Shown: positions 10,846 to 23,617, counted from the first letter of the stretch. The stretch: DNA of 64,000 nucleotides from Raphanus sativus (GCF_000801105.2 NC_079512.1:35915848-35979847); one strand, 5' to 3'. The notes: generated by a model from the letters alone, not told the origin. Translations and numbers: made by a program.

Positions 10846-12165
10846 TTAATTACCTACTAATCTTTCTAAAAATATCAATTGAAGAGAACATCTCTGGAAA
10901 TAAACATTCATGGTTAAAAGATCATAACCAACATTATAATGCTGCTGAGCCATGGCACCAATAACACTCATATCATCAAACGTGTTCATACTCACGGCCA
11001 AGCAAAATCTATCTCCATTGTCACTTTCAACAAACAAACTCTTAAAGTCTAACGTCAGCTCAGCGCCGCCAGCGAAATGAAATGTGACGACGGGAAACCC
11101 TAAGAGATCAAGCTTCATGTGCCCTTCATAGCAAGGCTTCGTGTACTGGTCCCAATCTTTAACGCGTGTGTGTACATCTCCTAGAATAAAATCGATTTCT
11201 TCAAAGAGTGTGTCGTAAGCTTCTCTAGCTAGGATCGTCGGTGAGCAACCCGTGTCGATGACGGTCCCTCCTTGGGAGCCATATCTCTTGAAAACATCGG
11301 GTTTGATGTCCAGAAGTTTATGACCTAAGGAGATTGCTTGGAGGTCAAGGTAGTAACGGTCTTGGAATATGCTTAAAGGGGTTGGATCGCCTTCGGTTCT
11401 GGCGCCGTCTCCGAGGATAAGAATGTTGTGAGGGTTGGTCGGATCGGTTAAGCTACCGAAGCAGTAAGAGAATTTAGAGCCGAAGTTGCGGGTTACTATG
11501 GAGAACTTACCTGGACCTAAACCTAGCACGCCGCTGTACTGAGTGAAACCGGAGTTGTCTTGTCCGCAGCCTATTACAATGTCGTGTTCAGAGACCAAAC
11601 CGTCGTCTGATGTCTGAAACGTGAGCTTTTCTTCAGCTAAGGTACCTCTAGTGCTTGAATTGTCGCGGTAAAGGAGGTAGTATTGGCAAGTTTTGGTCCT
11701 TTCGTCGTGGGAGATTCGGGGCATGGCGTGTGGTGCGAATTCGCACGAAGCGTCACGGTAAGTGGAAGATCTTGAAGGTCGGTAAAATGGAACTGACTGA
11801 GGGTAACATTTACAGGGAAGGCATTGGATCCAAGTCAAGTCACTACCTGTGTCTATGAGTAGAAGTTGTGGGACTGGTGGGTTGCCTATAGAGATGTTCG
11901 CGAGGAATGCTGCTGGACGTGTGATAGGAGTTATATGTGAGATGATACTCACTGTGTCTGTGGTCCACTTGTTATCTAGACGGGAAGCGGGAGGTGGCTT
12001 GGAATGCAAGTAACCTGTATTTTTCTTTGGTGATTCTTGAATTTTGTTTGATTTTGAGTGTAGTAGCCTTGGCGCAAGTCGGGGATGCGATGTGCATCGG
12101 TTGGAGCACGTGAATGCGATTAGGGAGATAAGAATGGTGGTACGCAATGTTAGCGAGATAGTCAT
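10846..12165 (-). CDS. Secreted A1-family aspartyl protease (nepenthesin-like)
   Basis: This single exon encodes 439 aa. A hydrophobic signal peptide (residues 1-20) precedes a short pro-region and a pepsin-type fold. The first catalytic Asp is in LLIDTGSDLTW. The second is in GGTVIDTGCSP, where the classic DSG/DTG-T/S is written DTGC. Cysteines around CLPCKCYPQS and later are typical of the plant nepenthesin-like insert. The gene is the expected neighbour of the subtilase (Arabidopsis At4g30030/At4g30040 are aspartyl proteases at this place), but I cannot tell which of the two it corresponds to. It is probably apoplastic; its substrate cannot be inferred. It appears intact. Confidence 0.9.
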   Translation of the reverse strand: MTISLTLRTTILISLIAFTCSNRCTSHPRLAPRLLHSKSNKIQESPKKNTGYLHSKPPPASRLDNKWTTDTVSIISHITPITRPAAFLANISIGNPPVPQLLLIDTGSDLTWIQCLPCKCYPQSVPFYRPSRSSTYRDASCEFAPHAMPRISHDERTKTCQYYLLYRDNSSTRGTLAEEKLTFQTSDDGLVSEHDIVIGCGQDNSGFTQYSGVLGLGPGKFSIVTRNFGSKFSYCFGSLTDPTNPHNILILGDGARTEGDPTPLSIFQDRYYLDLQAISLGHKLLDIKPDVFKRYGSQGGTVIDTGCSPTILAREAYDTLFEEIDFILGDVHTRVKDWDQYTKPCYEGHMKLDLLGFPVVTFHFAGGAELTLDFKSLFVESDNGDRFCLAVSMNTFDDMSVIGAMAQQHYNVGYDLLTMNVYFQRCSLQLIFLERLVGN

Positions 12166-14336
12166 TTGATAATCACGAAATTAGTTTTCTCTTAAAATCC
12201 TTTTAACAGGAGTTGAGAAAACCAAAGGCATTGACTCTCTGTCTTTGTGTGAACTTCTTTTTCGTATGGAGGGGATTCTTTTTCTTGCATGATTCATTGA
12301 TTTTACCAACCGAAGTTGAACACATAGCAATCTGATCATATTTCAGGCAAAAAGATTACGTACGTTCATGGATCTAACATGTCTTCAAATATGTTTTCAA
12401 CAAGAGCACGCGGCGGATACAAGAAAATTTCTAGCTGGGGGCACAATACTAAAAACTAGGGCTGATAACAAAGAACTGAACCAAATCTGATCCAAAAAAT
12501 AATATATATTGAATCCGAATTGAAACTGATTAAATATTTGAGTGGGTTCAAAATTTTGGTATTTAAAATACCGAAATCGAATTCGATTCGAACCGAACAC
12601 GACCCGAAATATTTCGGATACCCAAATGTATCTGAAAGAGATTTATATACGTAAATATATTAATTATTTTTAAATTTAATATATATTAAAAACATCTAAA
12701 ATATATGAGTTACTTTTAAGTTATCCAAAATACATGAAAATATATATAAATGGTCAAAAGTACATGTTTAAAATAGCTAAAAATATATACAAAACACTAT
12801 ATAATGAATTTAAAAAAAAAATTATATATAGTAGCTGTTATGATGTGAGGATGTTTTGTAACATTTTTTATATAAAACATATATACAATAAACCTTTGGT
12901 ATTGATAAAAAATATTATAGAACAGAAGGTAGTAATATATTGTTGGATGTTGGTTATAACTAAAATAATTTCGTATTAAAACTGGATTTTATCTTACAAA
13001 ATGAAATCAAAACAACTATAAAGCTTACAACTCAAGTTTCTTAGAATTTCGCTTTTAACAAGGCAGAAGTATGCTTGTTTCTAATTTTATGGAGTCTGAA
13101 ACACCCCATAATCTTACATGTTTATAAATTATCATATAGTTGATCTTCTCTCTTTCATCTTACCTATTCCTCGTCGATGAGACTAATTGAATGACATTAA
13201 CATTTTAATGACATTAATTTTTTAATATAAAATTGTTTGAAAAGGATTAAATTATTTGATTATTGATTGAGGCAATTATCGGTATGCCATTGGAACATTT
13301 GGCTGGTCTATATATACGCTGTAATTAGCTATTCCATCAATCCCGAAAACAATATATTCTAAATATATTCCATTTTTCCAATATCCGTTATCTTATTGAA
13401 TCCATTTACACCAAAACAATCATATACTAAATGGTTTAACAAAGAGACGATGGTCTAACTGGTGACCAAGAAATGAAGAAGAATAATAAATTCGTTAATG
13501 TTCCTAATAAAGTTTACCATTCACAAGGAATAGTCATTTTTTTCATTCCTTCTCATTTCTTTTATTTTAGAGAATTAAAGAACAAATTTGTTGCTCACTA
13601 AATTTGATATAGAATAACTGTTCCTCATCATTTCCATAATTTTATTCTCATCTATTTTTTTTCTATTTGTTTCTAGTGTTCCCGAGATGGTTACCAGTTA
13701 GACCCTAAATGGAACCGGCGAGTATATTTTAGGTTTTAATTAGTTTTTTCTTTATTTGGGGCTTTCGATTAGGTTTTAATTAGGCTTTTTGATTTGGCTT
13801 CGATTGAAAGCCCATATTTCCTTTGGTGAGTTTACGCATGGTTGAATAATCTGTGAAATAAAAGTAGTGGTCGGATTTGGAAACTATCACACTGTCTCAG
13901 CTGAATGCTTCACTATGCTTCATATGTTGTACAGTTTTATTACTAGATTAGGTCCGCACAACGTCCGGATGTATAGAAATAACACATTATGTTTGAACAA
14001 AGTAGTGTAAATGTGTAGTGTATTAGTTGTCCGTAAATCGTAGAATGACAATGTTTTTGTTACAAGCAGAGGTGACGGAGAATAGAGTAATTAACATTTT
14101 GTTCATTTCCGAAAAAAAATCTAATTAATTTGCATACTTATTGTGTTTAAAATTTCTTGTCAGCAAGTGTATGCCAATAATCTAGATGGATACCAGAAGA
14201 TATGCTCCCGTTGTTTTCTAAACACACACGGATCAAACCTATGGTCATGTTTTAGTCAAGAACACAGATGTTTTTTAAAGTGTTACGTAAGTTAAGCGCC
14301 ATGAAATTGTATTCGGTGGTTGTAAATCTCGAGATT
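12166..14336. other. Intergenic with old repeat fragments
   Basis: No gene is supported. The stretch at about 12440-12640 (for example CCGAAATATTTCGG and repeated GAACCGAA words) resembles the interior of the hAT-type repeats at 36497 and 5080, without recognisable ends. The rest is AT-rich. The Arabidopsis neighbourhood has extra genes between the aspartyl proteases and ARF16 (At4g30050-30070, from memory); I see none here. Confidence 0.6.
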
Positions 14337-15428
14337 AAGTTTTATATATATTTAGAGAGAAAGAGAGATAGAAAGAGAGAGAAAGAGAGAGAGAAAGAGA
14401 GATAGAAAGGGGATCGGCGTTTGGCCGGCGCGTGAGCGTCCGTGCCACCGTCGGACCCCTTTTTCTTCCGTCATAAATGTTTTCTTTCGCCTCCTCTACA
14501 CCGCCCTGTCATTGTCCGTTTTGTCCGAGCTCTGATACCGCCGCTATCTCTATCGGTGGCGCGGCTTTTGGAATAACAACGCGGTCGCTTGGAGGTGAAC
14601 GGCGGAGAGGGAGTGGTTTGCATGCCCAGGTGCTGTTTGTTCCCGAGGGATGGAGGCTCTAAGATCCGTCGCCGTCGGGTTTTTTCCGGGAGGTGGAGGC
14701 TTCCTCAGTTTCACCGCCGCCGGTTTCAGATTCCGGAAGGGGAGATTTCTTCTACTCTGCCTTCGCCGGCTTTTGTTCTGGAGATTGGAGGCTCGCAAAG
14801 CTCCAAGCTGTCGGTCTTGAACCCGGGTTCTTTTTGGGTGTTTATCTACTGTTTCGAGGTGTTTAAAGGCGAAACGTCGATCTTGTCGTCTTGGTGTTGT
14901 TTTGGTCACAGCGTAGGAGCTCTCGGTCGTTGATGAAGCTCTCGTTGATGGCGGTTATGGTTGAGAGGATTATAGAAGTGGTGTTCTCGATGTGCATGTC
15001 TAGGGTTTGAAGAGCTTCATAGTCGGATTAGATCTCGCGGGAGCGATGGATCTCTCCGACGGTAAGACTATGTGGAGAAGAAGAGAGATGGTTTCGGTCT
15101 GAGGCTTGTCGGCTTAGAGCTACGACGAAACGAAAAGTGAGGTGGTGGTGCTCAGACGACGATTTGAGGCGGCGGCGGTCAAGATAAGACGGTGGCGTCT
15201 GGACGGATCAGATGTGCCCACGTGTCCAGCATCTTGACGCGTCGAGCTTTCTCGTCGGGTTTGGTGGGTTGACTGTTGAGCCGTTGGTCCGTTTTATTTT
15301 TTCTTAGTATAACCCGTAGTGTACTGGACTTTGTATTGGATGTTAGTGTATTTGGGCTTCGGCCTTTTGTTGGGCTTGGCCTGTTTAATCAATATAATCC
15401 ATTGGCGGAAAAAAAAAGTTTTATATAT
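14337..15428 (+). mobile_element. Non-coding retroposon with poly(A) and 13-bp target duplication
   Basis: A GC-rich island of about 1.07 kb is bounded by AAGTTTTATATAT at 14337-14349 and again at 15416-15428. The insert starts with a GA-rich tract (14353-14407) and ends with nine A (15409-15417) after ATTGGCGG. Target duplication plus 3' poly(A) is the mark of target-primed reverse transcription. No long frame and no reverse transcriptase is present; frames of about 115 codons occur on both strands, as GC-rich DNA gives by chance. Size and structure resemble the Brassicaceae Sadhu retroposons, but I cannot confirm the family. A decayed LINE or retrocopied transcript is the alternative. Confidence 0.72.
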
Positions 15429-16025
15429 TTTAAAGAGAAAATTCAAAAGAAAAAATTCGTACTGCGTGGAAAACGAACGTGAAGGAGAAGACAATGACAG
15501 ATATAATATTTGGTGATGGAAGAAGGACACATGCATTGATGATTCTTCACGTAAAGAAAGGCCTTCGAGTTGGCATTTCCTTGCCTCGCGAATCTTTGTC
15601 TACCTCGTGCTTCTTTTTAATTCACTTGTCCTTTTATTTGTATATTACTATTAGAGTTGGTTGTTTCTTTATAAGAAATGGTATTTCGAAGTGCCACAAC
15701 ACTCGCTACTCTGTCTCTTCTCCTCTTTGACTTTTGTCACACTTGTCTCTATCGTCTTAACTCAACCATGGTTTAAAAAGTTTATTGCAAACCCCAAGCT
15801 AGCCTAATGGAGTATTATTGTTATCATTTAAGTATCTTCTACTGCTTCTCGATATGGAGTACTATTGTTATCACTATCAGCCCGATGCTTCTCGATAGGT
15901 ATTATTTTGTCCTATAATTAACAAATACACTATGTCACCAGTTAATTGAATTGTTTGATTGATTAAACGATTCAATCCAAATCAAGACCCCCCATGTATT
16001 TCTCGTTGTTTGTTTTCTCTTAATA
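15429..16025. other. Intergenic, nothing recognised
   Basis: AT-rich sequence with no supported gene. A short direct repeat, ATGGAGTATTATTGTTATCA / ATGGAGTACTATTGTTATCA, occurs near 15808 and 15854. Confidence 0.6.
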
Positions 16026-16210
16026 CAGTCAAACCTCTATAAATTAATAATGTTGGGACTACACCAAAACTATATTTTTTTTATTAATTTATAGAGATTA
16101 TTAATTTAATGAGTTACTAATTAAATCAAAAATTCAATTTGAGACTATAAAAGTATATTAATTTATAGAAATATTAATCTATCGATTATTAATTTAAAGA
16201 AGTTATACTG
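16026..16210. mobile_element. Emigrant-type (pogo-like) MITE, 185 bp
   Basis: Starts CAGTCAAACCTCTATAAA and ends in the partly complementary TTTAAAGAAGTTATACTG, with TA on both sides (16024-16025, 16211-16212). The Emigrant family of Arabidopsis is known for CAGT...CCTCTATAAATTAATA ends and TA targets. Confidence 0.8.
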
Positions 16211-17628
16211 TAATCTTTTGTTGGGATCGTGAAATGTGAACGTGATGTGTGGTTCAAGAGTCAACTTCAGACGTAGGGTTGGCACTATTAATTCTGAATA
16301 ATGTAAACCCCTCATTTTTCATTTTATTCAGATTTGTAACTAATGCCCATATGTCACTTTAATATACAATGTTCATACCTTTAAAAGCCATAAATTTGAG
16401 TTTTGGTTCCATTTATATAAACTCTCAAGACATTATACTGAATTTCGAATATCTTGGTTTCATGTATACACACGTAATCATGTAACACTCTTAATCATGT
16501 TCATGTTTTCATGCATATGGTCAGACCGCACAGAGTTTCCAGAGAATAATTTTTTTCTGTAAAAGACTAAAATTAAAAAAAAAAGAGAATATTTTTTTTG
16601 GTTAATTAGATCTAAAATATCGCTCGTACCATGTTTACGCCAGTTAAGAGATTGTACTTGTAACTAGTGTTTGAACAATAAATAATTTAATTTGAAGGAA
16701 ATAGAACATTTTTTTCAGAAGTGTTAGAACTTTTATACTAAACAAGAAAAGACATAGAAGTGAGCTAGAACTACTACGTATATTGACTTTGACAGCCTAG
16801 ATGGGAATATATAGTACTTTTGATTATTGTAAATACAATTAATTAGAAGGGGCCGAAGATGATAAGGAATTTTCGTTCTGTATACACTGGCATCTGAAAA
16901 GAAAATATTTAATAGAATTCTCAGATATAAATGAAAACAGGGAGATCCAACTAAACTTTGTTGTTGAGGACTATGTGTTTTGTCAAACATAGGATCCGAC
17001 CATTGTTTGTTGTACATGTGCCATAGAGACATGTCCCTCGCATCACCCTAACTACTTGTCTTCCAGATTTAATATTCATACATACAGACCTTTCTACAAT
17101 TTAACCCAAGAAAATATAACGAAAAGTCACACTATTTTATGTAAAACGAATTGCAGGTATTACAAGAGGAAGAAGATATGAGATAAACAAGAGAGACGTA
17201 CAGAGCTTCAAAACAGCATCTTGTACTATTGATTATCTCTTTTGTACACTAGTAACAAGTTTATATGTATATACAAGTATCAAACTATAGCCAGAAAACT
17301 AACTAATGAATCATACTATAAACCAAGGTTAACCGACAACAGAAACAAAAAGAAAAAAGAGAAGAAAAAAGCTATTTAAAGATTAAATTTCGATCACCAG
17401 GGTTTAGGTTTACAAAGCTATAATCAATAGATTTACATTTTGTAAATAAAGGGACATCATATCAAGAAATGATGAATCTATTTTATTTGCAAATAGATTG
17501 ACAGTATATTGGGAAAATTACATAATCCAAAATAATGGAACCAAAATAAATATTAAAGAAAAAAAAAAGAAACTGCAAGCTTGAAGCTTTGACTTCCAAG
17601 CTCCAAGAAAAAACACTCAACCCACTTA
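16211..17628. other. Intergenic and ARF16 3' flank
   Basis: No coding region is supported. The part from about 17150 to 17628 is presumably the 3' flank and 3' UTR of ARF16 on the minus strand. The rest is AT-rich with short unrelated frames. Confidence 0.6.
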
Positions 17629-19873
17629 TTATACTACAACGCTCTCGCTTCCTTGCTCAGTCAGAATCGTCAATCTCCGAGCTGTCTTCAAGAACTCACT
17701 GCAAACATTTATTTACTAATCAGATGTTCAACTCAATCACCACAGATTAGGACAAAAACACAACACAAGTCTGTTTTTTTGTTTTACCTGAAAGGTTCTT
17801 TTCCCGGGTATTTGATAGCTCCTGATGCATCCCTATAGTGAACAGAGCTCAACATCTCAGACTTTTGAATACCAAACATGTCAGAGAGTTTCCTACTCAA
17901 CTCTTCGTACGAGCCAAGAACCGACAGGTCTAAGGTTCGACCCACATCGTCCGACTCCATAAACACTTTACAATGCCTTGTCTCCAAACCCAAACCCAAT
18001 GCTTCATGAGCTTTGTCAGAGCAAACTGGTGGGATCTGCGTCTTCTCTACGTCCTTTGACCCTTTCTGCTCCTCGGGTAGTATGAGCTTTCCGAACAACA
18101 CGATGTGAGACTTCTTAGATTCTGTATCACTGCCTGGTGATGTTCCCATAGTCAAGAAGCAAAACCCTTTCTCGTTTTTGCTATCAATGTTTCGAAACCC
18201 TAGAGGCGGAGGAGTTGATGATGGAGGCGGAGGAGGAGGTCGGTTTAAGTAGTAATGGTGGAGATCAGAAGAAGATAGCCCGTAGTACTGATGAGCATTA
18301 TGCCTGGCTCCCTGTAAACCCACGGGAACATTGTCCAGAACAGAGCTTAAAGGGTTTGATGATCTGATAAGAGGATTGCTTGGGAAAGAAGGTACTGAGA
18401 TCCGAGTGCTGTAATCCTGATGCTGAGGAAGCCTCATCTTTTTCCTCGGCGGGGAAAAGGAAGGGAGTGGCATCGGATGTACGTTGGATACCAACTCGAC
18501 CAACCACGGGTTAACCCGCTTCACGTTTTGGAGTAGATCAGGCTCATCCCACGCCACCTGAAAAAACAACAAAACTTTTTCTTAAGTTTCTCGGTCTTCC
18601 AACTTAAAACCAACCGGCAAGATCTTCCAAGAGTCCTTTATATTAAATATCGATCTAGGCGGCAAATCGGATCTAGACAAATCAATAATCCTCTATAAAA
18701 CGCCTAATTACCACCTAAACTATTTCTTGACACTTCTAAACTTAGAAAAAGAGAGATTTACAAAGTAAAGAACAAAAGGAGGTAACTTGGGGAAGGGGTT
18801 ACCTGTAGAAGCCGCCAAGGAGAGTTAGGCCAACGGATAGGATCAGAGACACTGACAGCTGAAACAGTCCCCATAAACCAACTAATCCTAGAAGAATCTT
18901 CCGTCTCAAACGCCATCTTAAACCTCATACCTGAGCACCAAGGAATCCTCATCGCAGCCCTAGCATCCAACGCCTTGACGCAAAACTCAGACGAGCTAGC
19001 CCTAGGATAGTACACAACTTCAAAAGCTCTTCCGCTAACAGCAAGCGCGGCAGCTTCCACAACAGACTCAGCCGTCACTTTCCCTTTCCTATCCGCAAGA
19101 GAACAGTTACTATCATCCCTCAAAAGAGAAGAGTAGCCGCCGCAGCTTCCACCGATAGGGTTCCAACCCGCCGAATACTCAGGTCCGTTACCACCGATCC
19201 CTCCTCTCTTAGCTCTCCTGATCCCTACGCAGAGATCTCCACTCTCAGCTCTCATGAACACGATGGAGTCTCCAGCCACGAGCTTCTTCTGGTTCACGAA
19301 GTTACTCCAACCGGTCGTGAGAAGGTGTCGACGCGGTGTGCCTCTGTAGATATGTCTAAACTTCCACACGTCTCCGTGAACATCCTTGGCGAGGATGGTC
19401 TGAACTGGTGGCTCGGCGTTGTAATCCAACCTCGGGAAGATCGTCTCCGCGCAGTAACGCGGAACGGAGAACCCTCCACCGTTGTTAGCATCCGATTGAG
19501 TCAGAGTCTTTGCAAACGACGGCGTTTTCTCGCTGCTGTTACTCTCCGAAAAACCGCTACTATCTTGGCGGCCATCGTGATCGACAAAGTCGTCGTCTTT
19601 TAGAGGAATCAGTCTGAGTTTGGCGAAAACCTCGTCGGATTCAGGGTCAGCCATGTACTTGATGGCCAAGACACGGCATAGAACCATCGGAGGGAGAGGA
19701 AGGTTCTTGAAATCGACACGATCGTAAGCGTTCTCGGCGTGGCCTTGAGGGAAGTAGAAGACTTTGGAGTTCATAGGTGGCATACGAACCATGCCACCAG
19801 CACATGCATGCCATAGTTGAGGATCTAAGCCTTTCTCTGATCCGCTTCTCATCGGATTCATAACGTTAATCAT
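17629..19873 (-). CDS. ARF16: Auxin response factor ARF16
   Basis: Three exons (18803-19873, 17788-18557, 17629-17698) join in frame to 636 aa, near the 670 aa of Arabidopsis ARF16 (At4g30080). The product is a nuclear B3 transcription factor of the ARF10/16/17 repressor clade, binding auxin response elements. Order: N-terminal dimerisation arm from LDPQLWHACAGG (about 16-27), B3 domain from about 118 to 220 (TPSFAKTLTQSDANNGGGFS, then RHIYRGTPRRHLLTTGWS), Auxin_resp domain to about 357, a proline-rich middle (RPPPPPPSSTPPP), and a PB1-like tail (SVLGSYEELSRKLSDMFGI) ending LTEQGSESVVV. Exon 2 carries the miR160 site. The start MINVMNPM matches the family. A leader intron is likely: the acceptor lies just upstream of the ATG near 19908. 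The gene is intact. Confidence 0.95.
18301..18321 (-). promoter_or_regulatory. miR160 target site in ARF16
   Basis: The strand opposite the mRNA reads TGCCTGGCTCCCTGTA and then AACCC, so the mRNA pairs perfectly with bases 1-16 of miR160 and mismatches only at 17, 18 and 21. The site encodes the LQGARH stretch of exon 2. miR160 cleavage of ARF10, ARF16 and ARF17 mRNAs is established in Arabidopsis. The seed and the cleavage position (opposite bases 10-11) are intact here. Confidence 0.9.
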
Positions 19874-20660
19874 AGTTGTGATAGATACCTCAGGACTGTG
19901 TTTGCTGTAAAAACGAAAAAAAAAGGATTAGTTTTGTCTGAAAGAAGACAACATACAAAAGCAATCAGTTAAACTTCAAATGCTTTTTTTTTTTTTTACT
20001 TTCTTGAAGTACTTTAAAACATGTTATAAAGCTTAAGTCTTTTGTATCAGTCAACTCTATACCTAACAAAAGAGATTTCCCGGAAAAGAAAAAGTTTCCT
20101 GAGAATCCGACAATTGGGTCAGTTCGGATAGAAGAAGATTTCAAATATCAACAACCAATCTAATTTTAGAAATTTATCAGCTAGATTCCTGTAAGAGCGT
20201 CTGCTCACGGATTGTGTTGTGAAGAAGATAAAGCAAAAAATAAAACACACACAGATCGGTCTGAGAACTGAAACAGTAAACTTGGAAAGTACAGAGAAGA
20301 ACATAGACAAGCTTAATCCCATCAATTTAATCAAAAGATGAAATTTTCAGACAAGGGTTCCTTCGATTAAACAGAGAAAGATAAAAGACGAAAGTAACGA
20401 GTTTTTTTTTTGGTTCAAACCTTCAACAGTGGCAGATCTGAGGCTAAAAAGTAAAATCTTTGATGATTCTGTCTAAAAAGACTCTCTTGGTTTCTTGAGA
20501 ATCTGAAGATTCTGTAGCTAGTTTTCTGCTTCAGAATCGGATAAGAGAAGTTCCCTTTTTGTTTTGTTGCACAGAGGGAAATGAAAAGGGGGTTCTTGTA
20601 TATATGAAGGAAAGAGTTTTTGCTTTCTGGTTTAACTTGAAAAAAGAATATTATTCTCTC
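19874..20660 (-). promoter_or_regulatory. ARF16 leader with probable intron
   Basis: On the minus strand a leader exon ends near 20420 (TTGAAG followed by GTTTGAACC). A pyrimidine-rich acceptor TTTTTACAG ends near 19909, 36 nt before the ATG. A TATATA sequence lies near 20597. The frames here are not coding. Confidence 0.5.
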
Positions 20661-20919
20661 TTTTTTCTCAACTTTTATTAACTCATTCACATGTCTTTTT
20701 TTCTTATTAGTCTTACTTTTGCCTTAATTAATCCAAGATTAATTTTTAAAACGTAATATTTTGAATAATAAATTCAAGTCCCAGAAAATGTAACAATATG
20801 GTAAGTCAAACCCTTGGTTCCGGGCATAAAAATTGACAGTACGACGGAGTGTTAAAATATTTAAATACAGTTAATACTTTAACGAAAATATCGATATACG
20901 AGTAAAGAGTTAAATCACG

Positions 20920-20940
20920 CACGTGACGGATCCGCACGTG
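20920..20940 (-). promoter_or_regulatory. Paired G-boxes upstream of ARF16
   Basis: Two perfect CACGTG palindromes at 20920-20925 and 20935-20940 are separated by 9 bp and set in ACGTGACGG / GCACGTGTCG contexts, which are bZIP/bHLH and ABRE-like binding sites. They lie about 300 bp upstream of the presumed ARF16 transcription start. Function is inferred from the motif alone. Confidence 0.5.
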
Positions 20941-23617
20941 TCGTCGGTGCTTCCGACATATCTCCTTGATATCTGATTAGAAGCATCTAATTCATTAACT
21001 ATTCGGCTTAAAAACAGATTTATTTTTCAAACTCAGCTATTAACTGTTCTTTGAATAAAACTAAGTTTTACAGTTTGATAATCCCAATATCATTTAATTT
21101 TTTTTTCTTATTGTTTACGAAACACTTTGTAGTTTGTTGATGATTTCCATGTGAGCAATTTGCTCACGCTGACCATATTTAGATAGTCTATGGAAAATCA
21201 GACTATAAAAATACCTACTTTGGTTTTTTTTTTCTTTTTCTTTTGAGAAAGACCTACTTTCGTTTTTAACTTCTTATGTGAGTGATCTTTACGGTTCTGT
21301 CTAAATTATTTGTATGAGAAACATATAAGAGCAGTATTATAACATTCATGTCATATAATATGCTTTTTGATATACAAGAAAGAAAACATTTAGAATTATT
21401 TTCCTACAAGACCATAACTTTACTCCATATGTCCAACTAAGACATAGATTATCAATACTATGATCATAGCAAGGCTCCATAAAGTTCCGCATGTGTCTTT
21501 GTATTTTCTTGTCGTAAGATAGCTTTCACATTAATACGAAGGGTTATTCATCTAGGCCATACGTAAACAAAAACTCAGTATCAATTATCTACAAACTAGA
21601 AACCAAATAGTTGAAGATTTATTGCATTTTATGAAAATATTAGTATATTACTAAATCAATTCACCAAAATCTAAGGGATTTTCAGTCAAGGATTTAAAAA
21701 AAAAAAAAATCAAACGCAAAAAGCATATATTCTAACAGAGATTCTCTTTATAGCGATACCTTTTTGTGTCAGCTTTTTGTAGCAGTGCTTATGCTGAATT
21801 CATCGTGTATAAAATGAAATCTAACTTAAAGTAACACTGATTCTTTTTCCTTTTGGACATCGATTTTGTTGTTCAACAAAAAAAGGCAAACACTGATTTA
21901 TCTATGGAGTAATTGTTATCTATGATATGAATCCAAAAAAAAATTCCAGTCCAAATTTCAAATAATTATAAATTAATAGAATATGAACTGGAATTGATAT
22001 ATAAGAAACTAATAATGAAAACATATTTGAACATATGACATAGCTCGTGCGACTAACCATGGTTAAGCTTGAAGTGTGCCTGTGTATATACTGGAGGTCA
22101 ACACCATTGTCAATAATTATTGTTTACTTGTACCATTTCTGTTAATCCAGTAATATTTACATGTCACAAAGCAATTTCGCCATCAGAAAATAAACTCAGT
22201 GGATCTGATCTGAATGTCCTTATTCGTTCAGATTTGGTTATCAGTTATCACAGTTGCATGTACATAGTCCTCATGTTTGACCATATGCTTTGATGTCTCT
22301 TAACGCAAAGGCTGTTAATGTTTTTTAATATCATTTTGTAATTTTGAAAGTCAAATTTAGATTACTCCTCAGAAACCATTAGATTGAATGACTACGTACC
22401 AGTTTATTACGACAACTTTGCTATATTTTCTTCCCATCATTGACAATGTAATTGCAAGTTAGTCATGTTTAGGTCAAAATACTCATGCAAAAAAATTGGT
22501 GAAATCTCTTAAGGATATGGATAAATGTCCTTATGTCCTATGTACCATCCGCAATTTAAACCATTAGACAAACCCTTTAGATGCATAAACATAAACACAA
22601 TTTTTTGTCTGAAAGACATGGATCTTCCTTCACTCCAGTTTAGCTATGAGACGTCATAAACAAATTAACGTTATCTTATTGCAAAGCTTTAAATTCATAA
22701 TATGCATCCCTAACATTAAGCATTAACCAAGGGATTTGACAGCCAATGTATCAACCCAACCCTAACCCCCATAACTATTTGGCAAGCTACTAATATAAAA
22801 GAGTGTTCAAGAAATTTATATATGATAAACCAATAACTTAGTAGCAAAAAAAAAAAACAGAAAAGGGGCATAACATGTTTGAATGAAGCAACCTATACAT
22901 TTTGCGAACACGTGGTTCATTGTGTTACCATTCAATTCCTATTTATCGTTTTCTTCAAGTTAGAAAATATAAACTGTGACATCCCACAAAGAGAGATGGA
23001 AGCTAAAACAACAAAGAGGGTAAGTGTAAAGCGACCTTTTAAGGAGGAGACATATAAAGACATGAATATGGATCAGACACACAAACAGTCGTTTTAGAAA
23101 TTGACTCTCTCTTTGTCCTTTTCTTTCTCTCCTGTCTTCACAAAATTTATTATTTTTGGTTGGTTTTAAGTTTTAACATGATTTATCCTTGAGAAAATAA
23201 CCAAAAAAATTAGTCTAAATGTATAGACCCGTTTACCTAAGGCTTTTTAGCTCGAATTGGACAAGCCCAATTGAGCCCTGGAGAGATAAACATGCTTAGT
23301 CCAATTTCCCAACTAATGTATTTGTTTGTATAATGTGAGAAAGTTTTACAACTCTTTTCTTTCTCTCCTCTAGGCTGAAAAACTTGTTCTAAGATTTGTC
23401 ACTACATAGAGAGAGAGAGAACAGTTCTGCTCAATTTACTCAGCTAAAACTAATAACTGTAATAAGTCTGAAAGTCCAAAAAGGTAAATACAAACCACCT
23501 GCAAAAGAGAGTTACTCTGTTTCAGTAACCATCTTAATTGGAACCAAAACCAATGATGTGTATAAAAGTAAAAGTCACAAAACCTTTTTAATCTCCGAAG
23601 TTATAGTTTACATTGTT
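20941..23617. other. Intergenic, ARF16 to coiled-coil gene
   Basis: No gene supported. The DNA is AT-rich with homopolymer runs. A 72-codon frame at 22879-23097 has no recognisable domain. Nothing repeat-like with clear ends was seen. Confidence 0.6.

Noticed and set aside
14353..14407. GA-rich tract as a simple microsatellite
   Set aside because: It lies at the 5' end of the retroposon immediately after the target duplication, so it is better seen as part of that element.
14477..14933. Overlapping frames of 61-119 codons on both strands as genes
   Set aside because: They lie within the GC-rich retroposon, overlap one another, and show no domain; GC-rich DNA lacks stops by chance.
22879..23097. 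72-codon frame between ARF16 and the coiled-coil gene
   Set aside because: No domain, no promoter or splice context, composition like the surrounding DNA.
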